Source: Tetrahymena thermophila SB210
Taxonomy: Eukaryota; Ciliophora; Oligohymenophorea; Hymenostomatida; Tetrahymenidae
Assembly (NCBI RefSeq): GCF_000189635.1
Contig: NW_002476463.1
Span: forward strand, 620,001-684,000
Length of the DNA: 64,000 nucleotides
Direction: 5' to 3'
Within the stretch, counting starts at the first letter, position 1; each line of letters starts with the position of its first letter. Below are positions 13,809-26,042 of this stretch, piece by piece. The position numbers were made by a program, and so were the translations under genes. The notes under the pieces were generated by a model, which did no database searches, was not told where the DNA came from, and worked only from the letters and a program-made list of their open reading frames with translations.

Positions 13809-15433
13809 TCAGATATTTATTCTATTTTCTTTCCCGTTTACCATCTTCTTATTATTTCCTGCGTTTGAAATAAGAGATGCATCATTCTTGACATTTAAAT
13901 CCCTACTGTTTGTCTTTTACAACTAGAGTTCTGCCTAATCTGGAACAGGATCTAACAAAATTGCATGTTACTCATAGTATTCCATTAAAACTCTTGGGTA
14001 TCTATCTTTGAGCTCATTGAATGCAATATAGGCAGGTTAAGGAACTGTACCAGAAGGTCTAGGTTTAAATATAACTTTAAAGTAAAGACTGCTAGGTAAA
14101 TCGACATTATTTCCTATCACTTTCTGAATTCTTGTATAAGGAGCATGCTTCAATATTTTAAGAGGAATGTCTCCGTTGTTGAAATTACCATATTTGCTAG
14201 TATCATCTACAACTACTTATGCTGAATAAGCATTGCTGTTTAATTCGTTTTCCAGAACTGGATCTCTAAATTGAAGTTGACTTTTGTTTTTTGTTTGTAC
14301 AACCTCCATTGTTTTATTGTCTTCAATAGGCTTTGGTAATTGCTTTTAAGATATATAACTAAGGTTTTGATCTAATTTAGTTTAAATATACTAATCTTAA
14401 GAATTTGTTCTACGATTTTTTTCATAAAGTTAAGTTTATTTATTTTAAACTTAACTAATTGAATTAACTTAACCAATTGCTTAATTTTCAACCTTCTTTT
14501 AATGTTATCCATTACCATTTAAGTTATAAGAAAGGCTTTATTTGTTTTGAGAGTTTTAATTATTTCCATTAGATGATTATTTTTACTAGCTTTAATGCTA
14601 TCCGTTACTTTACAATAAATTTAAACTCTAATTAAGATTCAATAATTAATTTCCATTATTTTGTTATTGGTTGTTGTGATTGTGCTATAATTAATTATTA
14701 CTGTTTCCATTTGTCTTCAGGTAATTTTTTTCAGCTAAATTTTAGCTACCATTTTGAGGTTTTTCTAGATTTTCAGCTAATTTAGGACTTCCTTAAATCT
14801 AACAGTTATTGTTTGAATTTAAATTAGTTTCAATTAAGCTTTACTAATTCTACGTAATTTGGTTATCTGATATTCCACCATTGATTTTTTTAGGTGATTA
14901 TTATGGTGCACTTTGAAATTTCTCTACACTAGTTTAATTGTTAATTACAGAAGGCTCTTTTTATAGGTGGTTTTATGCCTAAGAAGGCTCTATTTATTCC
15001 TTAGTATTTTCAATGTTATCTTTTTGAATTAATTGAATAGGATTAACTTAAAATGGAGGTAATTTTTTCTTAGCATTTTAGAGCAAAGCAACTCTAAATA
15101 TCAAATCACTCATTTTTCTTTCAAATCCCCTCATATTGTAGACAACATTTTCTAGATTTTCTACTGGCTCGAATGAACTTTCTTCAAAAGTATAATTTTC
15201 CCATTTTACACAATACTTAATTTAACCATTTTCAAATTTTTTTCCATATAAATATTCAACATTGTATTCTTCTTCTATGGCTATATTAAAATAAAAAAAT
15301 TTATTTAAAAATAATCAAAAATCTATAATTTACGATAAACCGGTTGCTCTTCGTCTTCATCATCATCAACCACATGCATAGTTCTTTTCTTTACATTCTA
15401 TTTTTGACTTCCTTCGTATTTTATCTTAGCCAT
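13809..15433 (-). CDS. HP1-like protein: chromodomain, Q/N-rich linker, chromoshadow domain
   Basis: The 523-residue protein starts MAKIKYEGSQKQ at 15433, with a basic then acidic N-terminus (VVDDDEDEEQ). One 53-nt intron (15281-15333, GTAAATTATAG...AATATAG) lies just before the chromodomain. The chromodomain, about residues 36-85, includes YNVEYLYGK, IKYCVKWENY and SSFEPVENL, so the aromatic cage and W-x-x-Y core are present. About 280 residues of low-complexity Q/N/S linker follow. A chromoshadow domain at about residues 400-465 contains VIFKPRPSGTV and YPRVLMEYYEQHAIL, matching the CSD C-terminal helix that makes HP1 dimers. The family binds methylated H3K9/K27 and compacts chromatin; in ciliates some members act in heterochromatin and programmed DNA elimination. 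The linker is far longer than in typical HP1 (about 200 residues in all). The specific paralogue is not assigned. Confidence 0.88.
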
Positions 15434-17047
15434 TTTAATTAAGTTCAGAAGATTTTAATTTATTTTAAATTTTTTTTATTTATATAATTTTCTGAAATAA
15501 ATTTTGCTATAAAGAGAAAATAAAATATAGCTAGATAGCTAGCTAGCTAAGTTTCAGCAAATTTTTAGATTCTTTGGCGAATAATTAAAATTTTATTAAT
15601 TATCTTTTGGAGAGTTTTAATGTAAATTGATAAGTATATAATGATAAATTAATAGTAAGATTTTTAATTTTTTAATAAAATTGATTAAAGAAAGAAGGTA
15701 ATATTCTAATTAATTAATTTATTTAAATTCAAAATTTAGATAATTTGTCAAAATAATTGAATTAATTTCTAATAAATTGAAATAATTTAGTTTACATTCA
15801 ATAAATTAAATATTTTTCAGAATAGAATTTTAATTTTGTAAAATTCTTACTAAATTATTCAATCTATTAGTAGTATTTAAATTATTTCTTGTTTAATTTA
15901 TATTATACACACTTAAAAAATCCTGAAAATTTCAAAAATAAAAAAATAGAGTGAAATTTACTTAAGCGTAATGTAAATTATAAGTTCTAACTTTTAGCTT
16001 CAACAAATGTATTATTTGTTGCTGATAGCTGATTTCTTTTCTCATCCCATAATAAATAGTAAATAAAATGGAGATTAACTTGATTGATTTTATATAATAG
16101 GATTCTTTATAAATATTTTAATTTAATAGCTTAAGCATTGTTTGCAAATATTTAATTTATAAAATATTTTAAAACTAAAATTTCTTTAAGCAACATTTCA
16201 TAATCAATAAAATTTACGACACTAGAATACCATATCTTTTTTTATTTTAATATAAAAGTACCTAAAATATTTAAATTTACTCAATATTAAATTTGTTAAA
16301 AGTGGTTTTTTATTGAAAAAAAAACAAAAATGTAATAAATATTATTTTGTTGAGATGTTTTTATTTATTACTTATTTTAAATTAGATAAATTTATTATTA
16401 AAAGATATAAATAAAATCTAAATAAATACTTTTAATACATAAATTGCTTGAATTTTCTATAACTAAAGGTATCTTAAAAAGAATTATATTACTTTTAATT
16501 TTGTTAAGTATTTTTATACTTTTATCTAATAGTTATTAATAGCTACAGTTGTTTTAATTTTTTTAAATTTTATTCATAAATATTTTTTAGAAATGTTTGT
16601 TTATCCAAATTAAATAATTAACTAAAACGAAATATTTCAAATTATTAATTAAAAATGTAAATTAAATTAATATTTATAATCGATAATTAAAGTAGATATA
16701 AAAATTAAAATAAATTCTTAAAATTATAAATTAAATTAACATTTAATATTGATAATTAAAATGATTGCTTAAAATTGTAAATTAGGTTAATATTTAATAT
16801 TGATAATTAAAACTAATATTTAATATTGATAATAAAATTAATATTTAAAATTTAAAATTGATAATTAATTTTTAAAACTATATAAAATTTTATTTGTTAT
16901 TTTCTTAATTTAAAATAACTTTGTAAAAAATAATTACTTTATGTTAATATTTATAACGAACTAGATTTTATTTATGCTAAAAGTATGAAATATGATTATA
17001 TCTTTATTTTATAAATTAATGTTTTTCTTAAATTAAGATATAATTTC
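15434..17047. other. Intergenic, very AT-rich
   Basis: About 1.6 kb between two minus-strand genes. It contains runs of near-identical short AT phrases such as attaatatttaatattgata repeated around 16,660-16,870. No coding frame or RNA gene was recognised. Confidence 0.6.
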
Positions 17048-17143
17048 TCAATTTTTATCAAATTATAACTCTATTACACCTTTAATTATATATTTCCTAT
17101 TTCCAACAGTTTTCGATCTTTAATTTGTTGGTGTTATCTGTTA

Positions 17144-17175
<32 letters not shown>

Positions 17176-20100
17176 TTATATTTTGATCATATATATCTGA
17201 TTCAATTTTAGTATTTTTATTCAAAGGTTAAAATGCAAAAAGTTTTTCATGAGTGAGATTTTAAGTTTATTTGTTTGAATCTTAAAATTCATATTAGCTT
17301 TCTTTGTTTAAATGAGTTTAAAGGGATTTTCTGATTTAAGAAGGTGAAACTCCTGTAGCTGAACTTATTTTATCTAAGTTATAATTTGCTAATTTAATTT
17401 ATGCTAATTATTTTATATTCTTATGATTGTTGTTTTCTTATTTCGCTTTCTTTTTTACACTGATTCCTTTTTATGGAGATCTCTTCAAACTATGTATTTA
17501 AATTCTTCTCTTTTTAATTAGCTCTTCATCAACTTCAGCATTAGACGCTCCTTAATCGTTTTACATATTTCTTACGCTTTATTAATTATTTTAATTCTTA
17601 GCTTGAATTATTACTATTTATCCAATTTTAGTTTAGCACATTGAATTCATTGGATTCAATGAGCTATTTAGTGGAGATAATGACAAATTTTAAGAATTTT
17701 AAAAGTTTATTGGAGATAAATTTCTTGAGTTAGACTGTAAAATTACTGCATTTCTTGTAGAAAAAGAATTTTTTTAATTTACAAAACTGAAATGAGTTTA
17801 ATAGTTATTGTTTCCATTTGGTTAGAAACCATTTTCATTTTTGTTTGTTTATGCAGAATTTATTTTATTCTCAGCACTTTAAGATAAATCAAAACTTTTA
17901 TATAAGTAATTGTTTGAATCATTGAGTTAATTTTATTAGCTAAGATTTTACCTTTGATCTTTATTAATTGTCTCATCATTTTAGTTAAAAATAAACTTTT
18001 TATTAATTTATTAAGAATTTGATGGTTCACTTTATTGATATTAAGTTTTTTAAGTTAAAAAATATTGCTCTTAATAATTTTAAAAGTTATTTGGTGTAAG
18101 CGATAAAGTTGTTTTGCTCCTGTTTTACTTTCCGTATTTAGTTTGAGATAAACCTTAATTATTAGCAACTACCATCATTTCTTGTTTTGCATTTTAAATA
18201 CTCTACTTATTATTTTATAGAATATTGTAGTGATATTTTAATCTTTTTTAGTTTTTTAAATGTTTATTTGACAAAGGAATTCCAAATCCAATATTACTCT
18301 AAGATATTTACTCTAAAAAATCTTCACTTCTTAGTTTATTTAACTAAAAAGAGTTGTTATTTTATACAGTTAAGATAGACTGTTACTTTGACTTCTCAGC
18401 TCTAGTTTAATTATTTTAATCGGTTTATTAATTTCTCTCAAAAGATTATTTTTGTTTATCTTCTTACTTTATTTTCTAAAAATATTCATCTTATTCGTCC
18501 ATTTCAGTTTTTGATATCCTATTTGCGAATTCATTTTAAAAGTTACTCATTATTGGAGACACAGATATATAAGAATTTCCTGGATATTAAGTTTTACTTT
18601 TGTTTATTTCTATCTAGCTTCTTTCTGCTTATGAGGAGCATATTTTGCTCATTTAACTTGAAGAATCGTTTTCAAAAGAAGATTGCATTAATTTTTAATT
18701 GTTTTGAAAATTTATTGGAGATAAATTTCTAGAATTAGATTGTTAGATGATTCCATTTTTTGAGGAAAATGAGTTCTTTTAATTCACATAATTATCTTAA
18801 GCCTGATAAATATTGCTACTGTTAAGCAAAAAACTGTTTTCATTTCGATTATTTAAAATGAATTACTCAATATTAGTGTGATATTTGTTTTCTTTTTCTT
18901 GTTTTATACGTTTTGCAATGTTTAAGGTTAAGTCAAAGCTTCTATTTAAATAATTGTTTTAATCTTTTAATAGAAAAGAATTATTTTATGAAACTCTTTC
19001 TTTATTGCCTAATGTATCGAAAATAGAATTTTAATTGAAGTTAAACCTTTTATTTGTTAACTAACTTGTTGCTGAATCATTTTATCTTAATTAAATTTTC
19101 TATAATTACAAACCTTAGTCCTAGCAATTAAGAAAGCTATTTGGTGAAATAGAAAGGCTTGGTTTCTGTGTGTTTTTTTTGGAGGATTTTGATTCAGATA
19201 AACTAATTTATGCCAAGTTGTTATAATAAATCATTCCTAACTTTGTATTTTAAGCGCTGCCTTTTTTAATTGATATTAAATTATTTTTAAAGCCCTTCTG
19301 ATTAGTTTCATTCTTAGTAGTTAGAGGTATTCCAAATCCTATATTACTATGTGATATTTACTGTAAAACATTATCACTACTACTACAACTTTACTAATTA
19401 TTGGAGTTGCTTTGAATAGTTGAGTTGGTTTAAGCATTTATTTTTTCAGATATAGATTAAAGATTAAAATCAATTTACTGTTTATTAATTTATGTTTATT
19501 TATATTTTTCTTGCAATTAATTGATTTATTATTACTTTTTTATTTCAAATAGCGTTTTCTGTTGAGAGGGCTTTTAAGCATTATCATTTTATAAACTTTC
19601 CATTGTTTTATTTTATAAAAATAAACTTTAACTATGTTGATATTCACCCAAATAATGACCTATTGTAAATTAGCTGTTTGATTGTACCTTTTACAAGTTA
19701 TCATTAATCAATTACTACTAAGTTTACTAATTAGTATTTAGAATTCCATTTTTTGTTTAAGATATTTAATTCAAATTATTAGAAATTTTTTTAGCTGTAA
19801 AGCTTCTTCGATTCTAAAAAATAACCATATTGCTATCATCTTATTTGATCAGACTGTCATTATTCTGTTAATTTTTTAAGTAAGACTAATCATTTAAGTT
19901 GATAGATTGTGAGTGATTTTTATTCAACTATTCAACTAAGATTTACTTTTGCTTGTTTAATAATTCATTTATCTATTAAGATTTTTAACTTTATATTTAG
20001 GAAAAGCTGCTATTTTTTATCATAGGACTTGTATTATTTACATCTTAAATACAGGAATCTCTTAAAAAAGAATCCAAATTTCTATTTTATCTTTGTTTAG

Positions 20101-20608
20101 TTGGAGAAATAACTGCTACCAGAAATTTATCTACTAAATTTTGAGGTTCATTTTGCATTTAATTTTCAAATTCACCTCTTTATTCTGAGTTGATATGTTG
20201 ATATTTCATATTCGATTTATCTTTGGAGAAGAATCTTACATTTTACTGTGGAATATTGTCTTCTTAGTTAAATTGAATATCATCACTTAGTATTTGAGCG
20301 CTGCTAATTTAATCAGGAAATTATTTTAACTCATTTTAGCTTTTTTGTTCATTAAGAGATCTGCAAGAAGAGTTATTTTTTATCAATTTAATTATCTTTT
20401 TATTACCTTTTTGTTTGATTTTAATTAGAGATTTATTAGTCGTTGTTTACTATTTGCATTTATCTACATATTACTCAAAATGATTATCTTCTTCATCTTG
20501 CTAATGCCGCTTTTCCTATTCCTAGCCAATCTAGAAAAACTAAAGCCCTGGAGGAACTAGCATACTATTATAAATCCCTTAGTCTTTTTCAGCTTTCCTC
20601 TACTACAT
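17048..20608 (-). CDS. Large Gln/Asn/Ser-rich protein with internal duplication (1186 aa), function unknown
   Basis: One uninterrupted frame of 1187 codons on the minus strand has no TGA until 17048-17050, which is strong evidence of coding at this AT content. The first in-frame ATG is at 20608; a second at 20563 begins MLVPPGLQFFQIGQEQEKR and could be the real start. No known domain is recognised. The sequence is dominated by Q, N, S and K with scattered conserved SP/NLSP motifs. A roughly 340-residue unit occurs twice: SNIGFGIPL near residues 421 and 771, and NSRNLSPINF near residues 626 and 961. Near the C-terminus a run of 12 glutamines (17138-17173) is almost all TAA codons. Composition resembles prion-like or condensate-forming proteins, and Ser-Pro sites suggest phosphorylation; both are inference. 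No intron is needed. Confidence 0.85.
17138..17173 (-). repeat. Trinucleotide repeat (TTA/TAA) encoding poly-glutamine
   Basis: Read on the minus strand in the frame of the surrounding gene, this is nine TAA codons followed by CAA, TAA and CAG: twelve glutamines in the ciliate code. In the standard code it would be a row of stop codons. It is the purest microsatellite in the window and lies inside a coding region. Confidence 0.85.
17640..19350 (-). repeat. Diverged internal tandem duplication, unit about 1.0-1.05 kb
   Basis: Matching blocks recur at a constant distance. The phrase tattggagataaatttct appears near 17,708 and 18,713, tccaaatcc(a/t)atattact near 18,281 and 19,331, and the segments near 17,885 and 18,935 also match. 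The offset drifts from 1005 to 1050 bp through small in-frame length changes. The copies keep the same reading frame in the Gln/Asn-rich gene, so the duplication has been maintained as coding sequence. Confidence 0.7.
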
Positions 20609-21560
20609 TTCATAAAATATGTAGATTAGAAGAATGAGAAATTTAAAAATACTTTCTTATATGTATATGTAATATATATATCTAATAGAGGTTTTTCTAG
20701 CTATTATACTTATTAATATCACTAATTTCTAACTACTTTACTTTCATAAAAAATTTTGGATTACCTTGATAAATGTGATATATAGAATTTAAGTAATTAA
20801 AATTATTATTTAATAATACTTAAAAATAAACAAAATTAAATATTTGGAAAATCAATTATCCAAAAATGTAAATGTTTTTTTAATTTGAAATTCAACATTA
20901 CAAATAAATTTTAGGGAAAAAAATCCTTAGCGAAGGGTAAAGAGAAGAATTTAGATAAAGAACCTTATAAAATTTAAAATACACTAAAAATAGGCATAAA
21001 AATTTAGTAACAAAATATGCTTGCTAATAATAGTGAATTAATTTAGTATGGAAACTGAAATAATTCCAATAAATATATCATTCATTTTACTAACTATTTG
21101 TAGCATTTTTACACTATCAAAATATGAAAATTTAACATAATTTTTATTTAAAAATTATCATCAATTTATATTTTTGCATTTGTATTATTTGTATTGGATA
21201 TTTAAGATCTTTTTGAGATTTAGTTTTAATTCGTAATGAATGAGAGAGATATTAATAATATTATTATTATTAGAATATTTATTTATTAAAAACTGGAAGG
21301 GCAATTAAATAAAAATATTAAGAATGAATGATTTGAATTAATACAATTACAAAAGTTATACAAACAATTGATGAATAAGATATATAAATGAAATAATATT
21401 TATTAGATTATAATTATGTAAGTGTTTATAAAAGGTTTCCAAAAATTATTACAATATATTCACAGGAGATGAAAATCATCTAGCTTTGTTTGCATATTTT
21501 GATAGAGCTGTAGTATGCAAGCAAGCCAATAAATATATAATTCTACAAATTTCAAACAGA
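20609..21560. other. Intergenic, AT-rich
   Basis: About 950 bp between the MORN gene's stop and the start of the Gln/Asn-rich gene. An accidental TGA-free plus-strand frame runs through part of it but has no coding character. No other feature was seen. Confidence 0.55.
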
Positions 21561-24500
21561 TCAGAGAGCATGTTCAATCTTGAGGATTAAGTGTTCGAGC
21601 ATCTTGGGAACAACAATATCAGTTTCAACCTTTTAGGTTTCGAGCTTGTCATTTTTCCAGACACCACACTTGATGATCTTACCATCAGCAGAGAAGAATT
21701 TACCTTCACCATTCCACTTATCTTCTTACCAGAAACCTTTTATTAATTGATTAAAAAATGATTTTAGAAACAGTCTTAAAGATTAAATTATTTTTATTTA
21801 TTTACCAATATATTGTTTGCCAGATTTCTTATAGTAATAGTGACCGAAACCTTCGAATTTACCCTTTTGGAATTGTCCTTAGTATACGTCACCACCTTCA
21901 CCGTTGTTTACAGCATAAGTGAATTTACCTTCACCGTGTTGGTTGTTTTCAGACCAGTCACCTTCGTATGTGTTACCGTTAGCATATCTATACTTACCCT
22001 TGCCGTGTCTCTTACCATCCTTGACTTCACCTTCATAAACACCACCAGAAGTGTAGGAGAATTTTCCTTATCCGCACATGACACCATCCTTCCATTCACC
22101 TTCATAGTAGTGATCCTTTTCCTTGGAGTAGTAGTAGGTACCCTTATCTTGCATATCTTCAAGCCATTTACCAACGTACTTGTCACCATTCTTATAGGTC
22201 AAAGTACCTTAGTTGGTCTTCTTATCTCTTAAGAGTTCACCTTTAAATTATTAAATTCAAAAATGAGAATTTTTTAATTTATAAATTTAATTTTTTTACC
22301 TTCATATGAGCCATCGACATACAATCTCTTGCCCTTACCAGTGATGGACCAGTTGGATAATTCACCTTCGTAGCAGACAGCTTCTTAGAGTAAGTTATAT
22401 ATGCTACCACTCTTAGGAGCATCTCTCTCCCAAACACCACTAATGTATTCAATAGATTTTTCAGCTTAAGCAGAGGCGTTGGAAAGAGAAGGCTTAATAA
22501 CGTATAATTTACCTTTTCCGTCCTTGAAGAAAGAGCTAGCGAGTTTACCGAAATAGTATGATCCATCGTGGTAGATGATCTTACCAAAATCGAGGACACC
22601 TTATTTCCATTCACCTTCATATTTAATACCATCATCACCAGTTAAAACACCTTATCCGTGGAAAGCGTGCTTTTCGAAACCACCAGTGTATTGACGACCA
22701 TTAGGGAAAGTCAAGGTACCTTAACCGTGGTAGAGACCATTGAGGAAGCTACCTTCATATTTAACTTTCTTTCTGGTTTCAACACCGTAATCAGTGGGTA
22801 AGTCGTTCAAGAAGTTACCTTCGAATTCATAGTCTTCATCAATAAGATGACCTCTTCCTTATCTCTTGTGATGTTCGTCAAGATCACCCTTGTACTTTAA
22901 TCCAGATCTGAATACCCAGGTGTCATCAGTTTTGACAGGAGCAGATTTCATGGCACGAGCCTTATCTAATTTAATGAAATAGAAAAAATTAGTTAAATAA
23001 TGAAAAAATTAAATTTGATTGAATTTAATTGCAGGTAGGACTCAAAAAAAACTGAAATAGAAAACGTTATCACATCTCTAAGATTTTCATGCAGATAAAA
23101 CGCACTAGAAAATAATTATATAAAATTTGATCACTTTTTTTATTTGCATCTTATCTTACATCCTTGAGATCATTTGTTATGGTATATCAATCAATAAATG
23201 ATAATCATTTAGCAGAATTTTTTTTTTTAGAGTTATGTTAAGTAGATTCAACTTTTAGATATGAGATTTTTGTTTTTTTAATTGGAATAATTATAGCATT
23301 TTATTTCTGATTTTAACTTCTTTATTGTTGGTTTGTATTTTTTTTAATTGTTTTCCAAAAAACATTCTTTAATTAAAATTAAGTTTGTAAGTAAGTAAGT
23401 GAGTTTGTTTATTGTATTCTGTTTGCTGCATATCAGATTTGTGCTAATTTCGTTTATAGCAGATTAAACAAATTTATAATTTTGAGGTTGTGGGAAGGGG
23501 TCAGTAAAATTAAAATTTAAAAATTATAGATTGATTTTGGCTTTATAATATTGCGAAATGACTTTAGAGAGATAAATTATTTAGAAATTTTTTATCTGCT
23601 TTTAATAATAAAAATTATTAGCTTGATTTCTCGAAAATTTTCTTGGGTATTGATTTATTTGGCTTTGTTGCTATATATTTTTAAATGCTATTATAATTAT
23701 ATATTGTTTGTTTGATTGATTGACTCTGCTTTTTACTTAGACTTTTTAAAAAATTTAAAGTTGTTTTTTTTACTTATTTTTTAATAAAAATTCATATTTA
23801 ATTTTATTGCGGTTGGTTGACTCAGTTATTGTCTTTATACCTTCTATTTTTTCTTAACATTTTTCTTTGTTTTGAACTTAATATTAATTGTTTCCATAAA
23901 TTTAATATTAAAATTTATTGGAAGCCATATTTAAAAATAATGGCGTTAAGAACAGTTTATTTGGAAAATCATGGGAGAGTCCTTAAATATCTTTTTATTT
24001 ATTTAGTTAAAAAAAATATTTACTTTCAACTTCCTTGGTGAAGTTTTCAATGTTTTCTTAAAGAATCTTGCCATCTTCATCAAGGTGGTTAGCATAAGAT
24101 TCAACGAAACCGATCCATTGGTAGATATCAACTCTCTAGTCGTTAGCATTGTCGAGGAGAGAAATGATCTTAAGGATCTATTCAGATGAAATGCTGCATT
24201 CCTCAGCATAAGCTTCAGAGAATTGAGTGTTGGAGACTTCAAATTGGTGAGGGAAGAGTTAGTTCCAAAGACCGAAACCCTTCTTTTCAGCAAAAATAAG
24301 GTAAAGGTAATTGGGTAAAGTAGAGAAGTTTTAACCAGATTTTCTGTTGTAAATATCTCTGACCATGTAGAATCTTTACTTCAATTCTTCGAAGGCTTAG
24401 TGATTGTCACCCTTGTATAAGTCTTAGAAGATAATTTCGTATTGGAATTTACCATCCTTGTATTAGCTGTTGAAGACCTTCTTCAAGAAGTCAGCGAGTT

Positions 24501-26042
24501 CGCTAAGATGAGTTAAGCATTGATAGTAATCTTATTCGATGGTATATCTTAAATGGAAAGCTCTGAAGTTTTATAAATCACCGTATAAGCCAATAACTTC
24601 AGTCTTGAATTCTCTAATGTAAGTAGGAATTTGGAGAGTTTGGCTGAAAAGTTGGATGATTAATTCAACTTAGCTGATAGCCTTGGTTAAGACAGCGCCG
24701 TAGTTAGCGAGATCCTTCAAGTTTTCAGCTTTGGAGATAGCTTGCTTTAAGGTTTCTAATTATCTCATGAAGACATATTCTGTTATTTAAATTGATGATA
24801 TTAATATAATTTTTTAAATGAATTCAAAAAGCTTAATAGATTGATTATTTATTGCATTAAGATAGAAAATTGTTAGTCTTTTATGGTGAATTGAAATGAA
24901 TATCAGACAAGTATTTTCTTAATATTTTGCATAATTTATAGCTTGTTATAAAAATCTCTTTTCCTTTGTTGATATACATTCAGATAGACAGACAGACTTT
25001 CCTATTTATTGATGAATCTTTCCTTTCTTTCTTTGAAAGCAATTAATAAATGATTAAATTCTATTGTAGATTTGTATGTGGTATTAATTAATCAAATTAT
25101 TGTTATAATAGTTAATATTATCTTGAAGATTTAGTCAAGTTAAAAAGATATTTTAATTTAGCCAATCAATTCAAGAATGTAAAAAATTAACTAATATTTA
25201 ATATTGCAATTAAGATATATTCTTTATTTATTTATTTCTATGTATGTTTGTATACTTGTGCTTCATCTATCTTATTCAATCAATCAATCTATTAGATTGG
25301 TTCAAATTTAACTTAAATATTTACCTGAAACTTCTCTTTAATTTTCTTCATCTTCATTCTTTTATTCAACAACATTTTATTCGATTTATTCTCTCATGTC
25401 AGCTTCAGCTTCTGCGTTCTAAGCATGGACTATTTTTTAAAGATAAGTATTTAATATAGGATTAGCTAAGGTTTAAATGGTTAAATTGAATGATGATATA
25501 AAGAAGGCCTGCCAAAAATAAACTAAATGCATTAAAATTGTGTCTTAGAACTTGAGAAAGGGATAGAAAGAATCGAGTGCCTTTTTGTATGCAGTCTACT
25601 TAAAGTTAGAAGGAAGCGACTATAAAAAAGCCAGCAAATAATGTTAGATGTTAACTATTTGTTTAAAAAGATGGTTCTATTTAACTAACTTAACAATCTA
25701 TGGGGTAATCTAACTTTTTTTTTTCTAGTTTACATGTTAAAATGCATTTAATTGGGCAGACCATCCATTTTAGCAAGGAAGCTATTTTTGAGTTATGCTT
25801 TAGAGGCTTAAAGACTAAATGGACAAATCAAATTTTTGCGAATAATTCTCTCATTCTTAAGAAGTAAAATAATAAGAAACAAACTAAAGTAAAGACTAAC
25901 CTGCAGGGGTGGTGACATCCTTAACAAGGTTTTAGTTAGCACCTTCTTCATTTTCAACTTAAGCTTCGTATTGATATTGTTGAGTGGCGTTGGTATTGAC
26001 TTGATCAGGAACGTTAGTGGCAGCACAGCATTGATTTCCCAT
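21561..26042 (-). CDS. MORN-repeat protein with acylation-type N-terminus, six exons
   Basis: Exons are 26042-25901, 25411-25325, 24779-24024, 22965-22300, 22240-21806 and 21736-21561. All junctions have GT/AG ends and compatible phase, giving 754 codons (753 residues). The N-terminus MGNQCCAATN has Gly2 plus Cys5-Cys6, the pattern of N-myristoylation followed by palmitoylation, so membrane or cortex attachment is likely. Exon 2 is short and acidic. Exon 3 (about residues 76-328) is helical with no recognised family. Exons 4-6 carry MORN repeats (GxYEGxWxxGxxHGxG), for example YEGSFLNGLYHGQGTL, YEGEWKDGVMCGQGKF and YEGDWSENNQHGEGKF. MORN repeats bind lipids and cortical scaffolds. Codon choice (GGT, AAG, ATC, TAC) is much more biased than in its neighbours, suggesting high expression. 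Exon 4 could be read as a separate start (MKSAPVKTDD at 22951), but the phase match to exon 3 favours one gene. Confidence 0.85.
22966..24023 (-). other. Long intron (1058 nt) of the MORN-repeat gene
   Basis: Donor GTAAATATT follows GTTGAAA and acceptor AAATTAG precedes ATAAGGCTCG. The exon phases (1 and 2 nt) rebuild an AAT codon. It is much longer than the 59-nt and 69-nt introns further 3' in the same gene. The sequence is AT-rich, with a somewhat less AT-rich patch at 23,400-23,650; no convincing extra exon was found. Confidence 0.65.
24780..25900 (-). other. Long 5' intron region of the MORN-repeat gene containing a mini-exon
   Basis: Between the first large exon and the helical exon lie 1121 nt, broken only by an 87-nt acidic mini-exon at 25325-25411 (EAEADMREQIEQ on the minus strand). 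Both its junctions are phase 1, so including or skipping it keeps the frame. The flanking introns are 545 and 489 nt. Confidence 0.65.

Noticed and set aside
20341-20460. An apparent intron (GTAATAAAAAG to TTGCAG) near the start of the Gln/Asn-rich gene
   Set aside because: The reading frame continues through it without TGA, while splicing would put the downstream sequence out of frame.
20192-21058. A plus-strand frame of about 289 codons free of TGA
   Set aside because: It overlaps the real minus-strand Gln/Asn-rich gene on its left half and non-coding DNA on its right half. Its composition shifts abruptly from T-rich to A-rich, as expected of a chance frame.
21813-22638. Standard-code frames on both strands rich in Val/Thr
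   Set aside because: They lie antisense or out of frame to the MORN-repeat exons; the MORN frame has the known repeat motifs.
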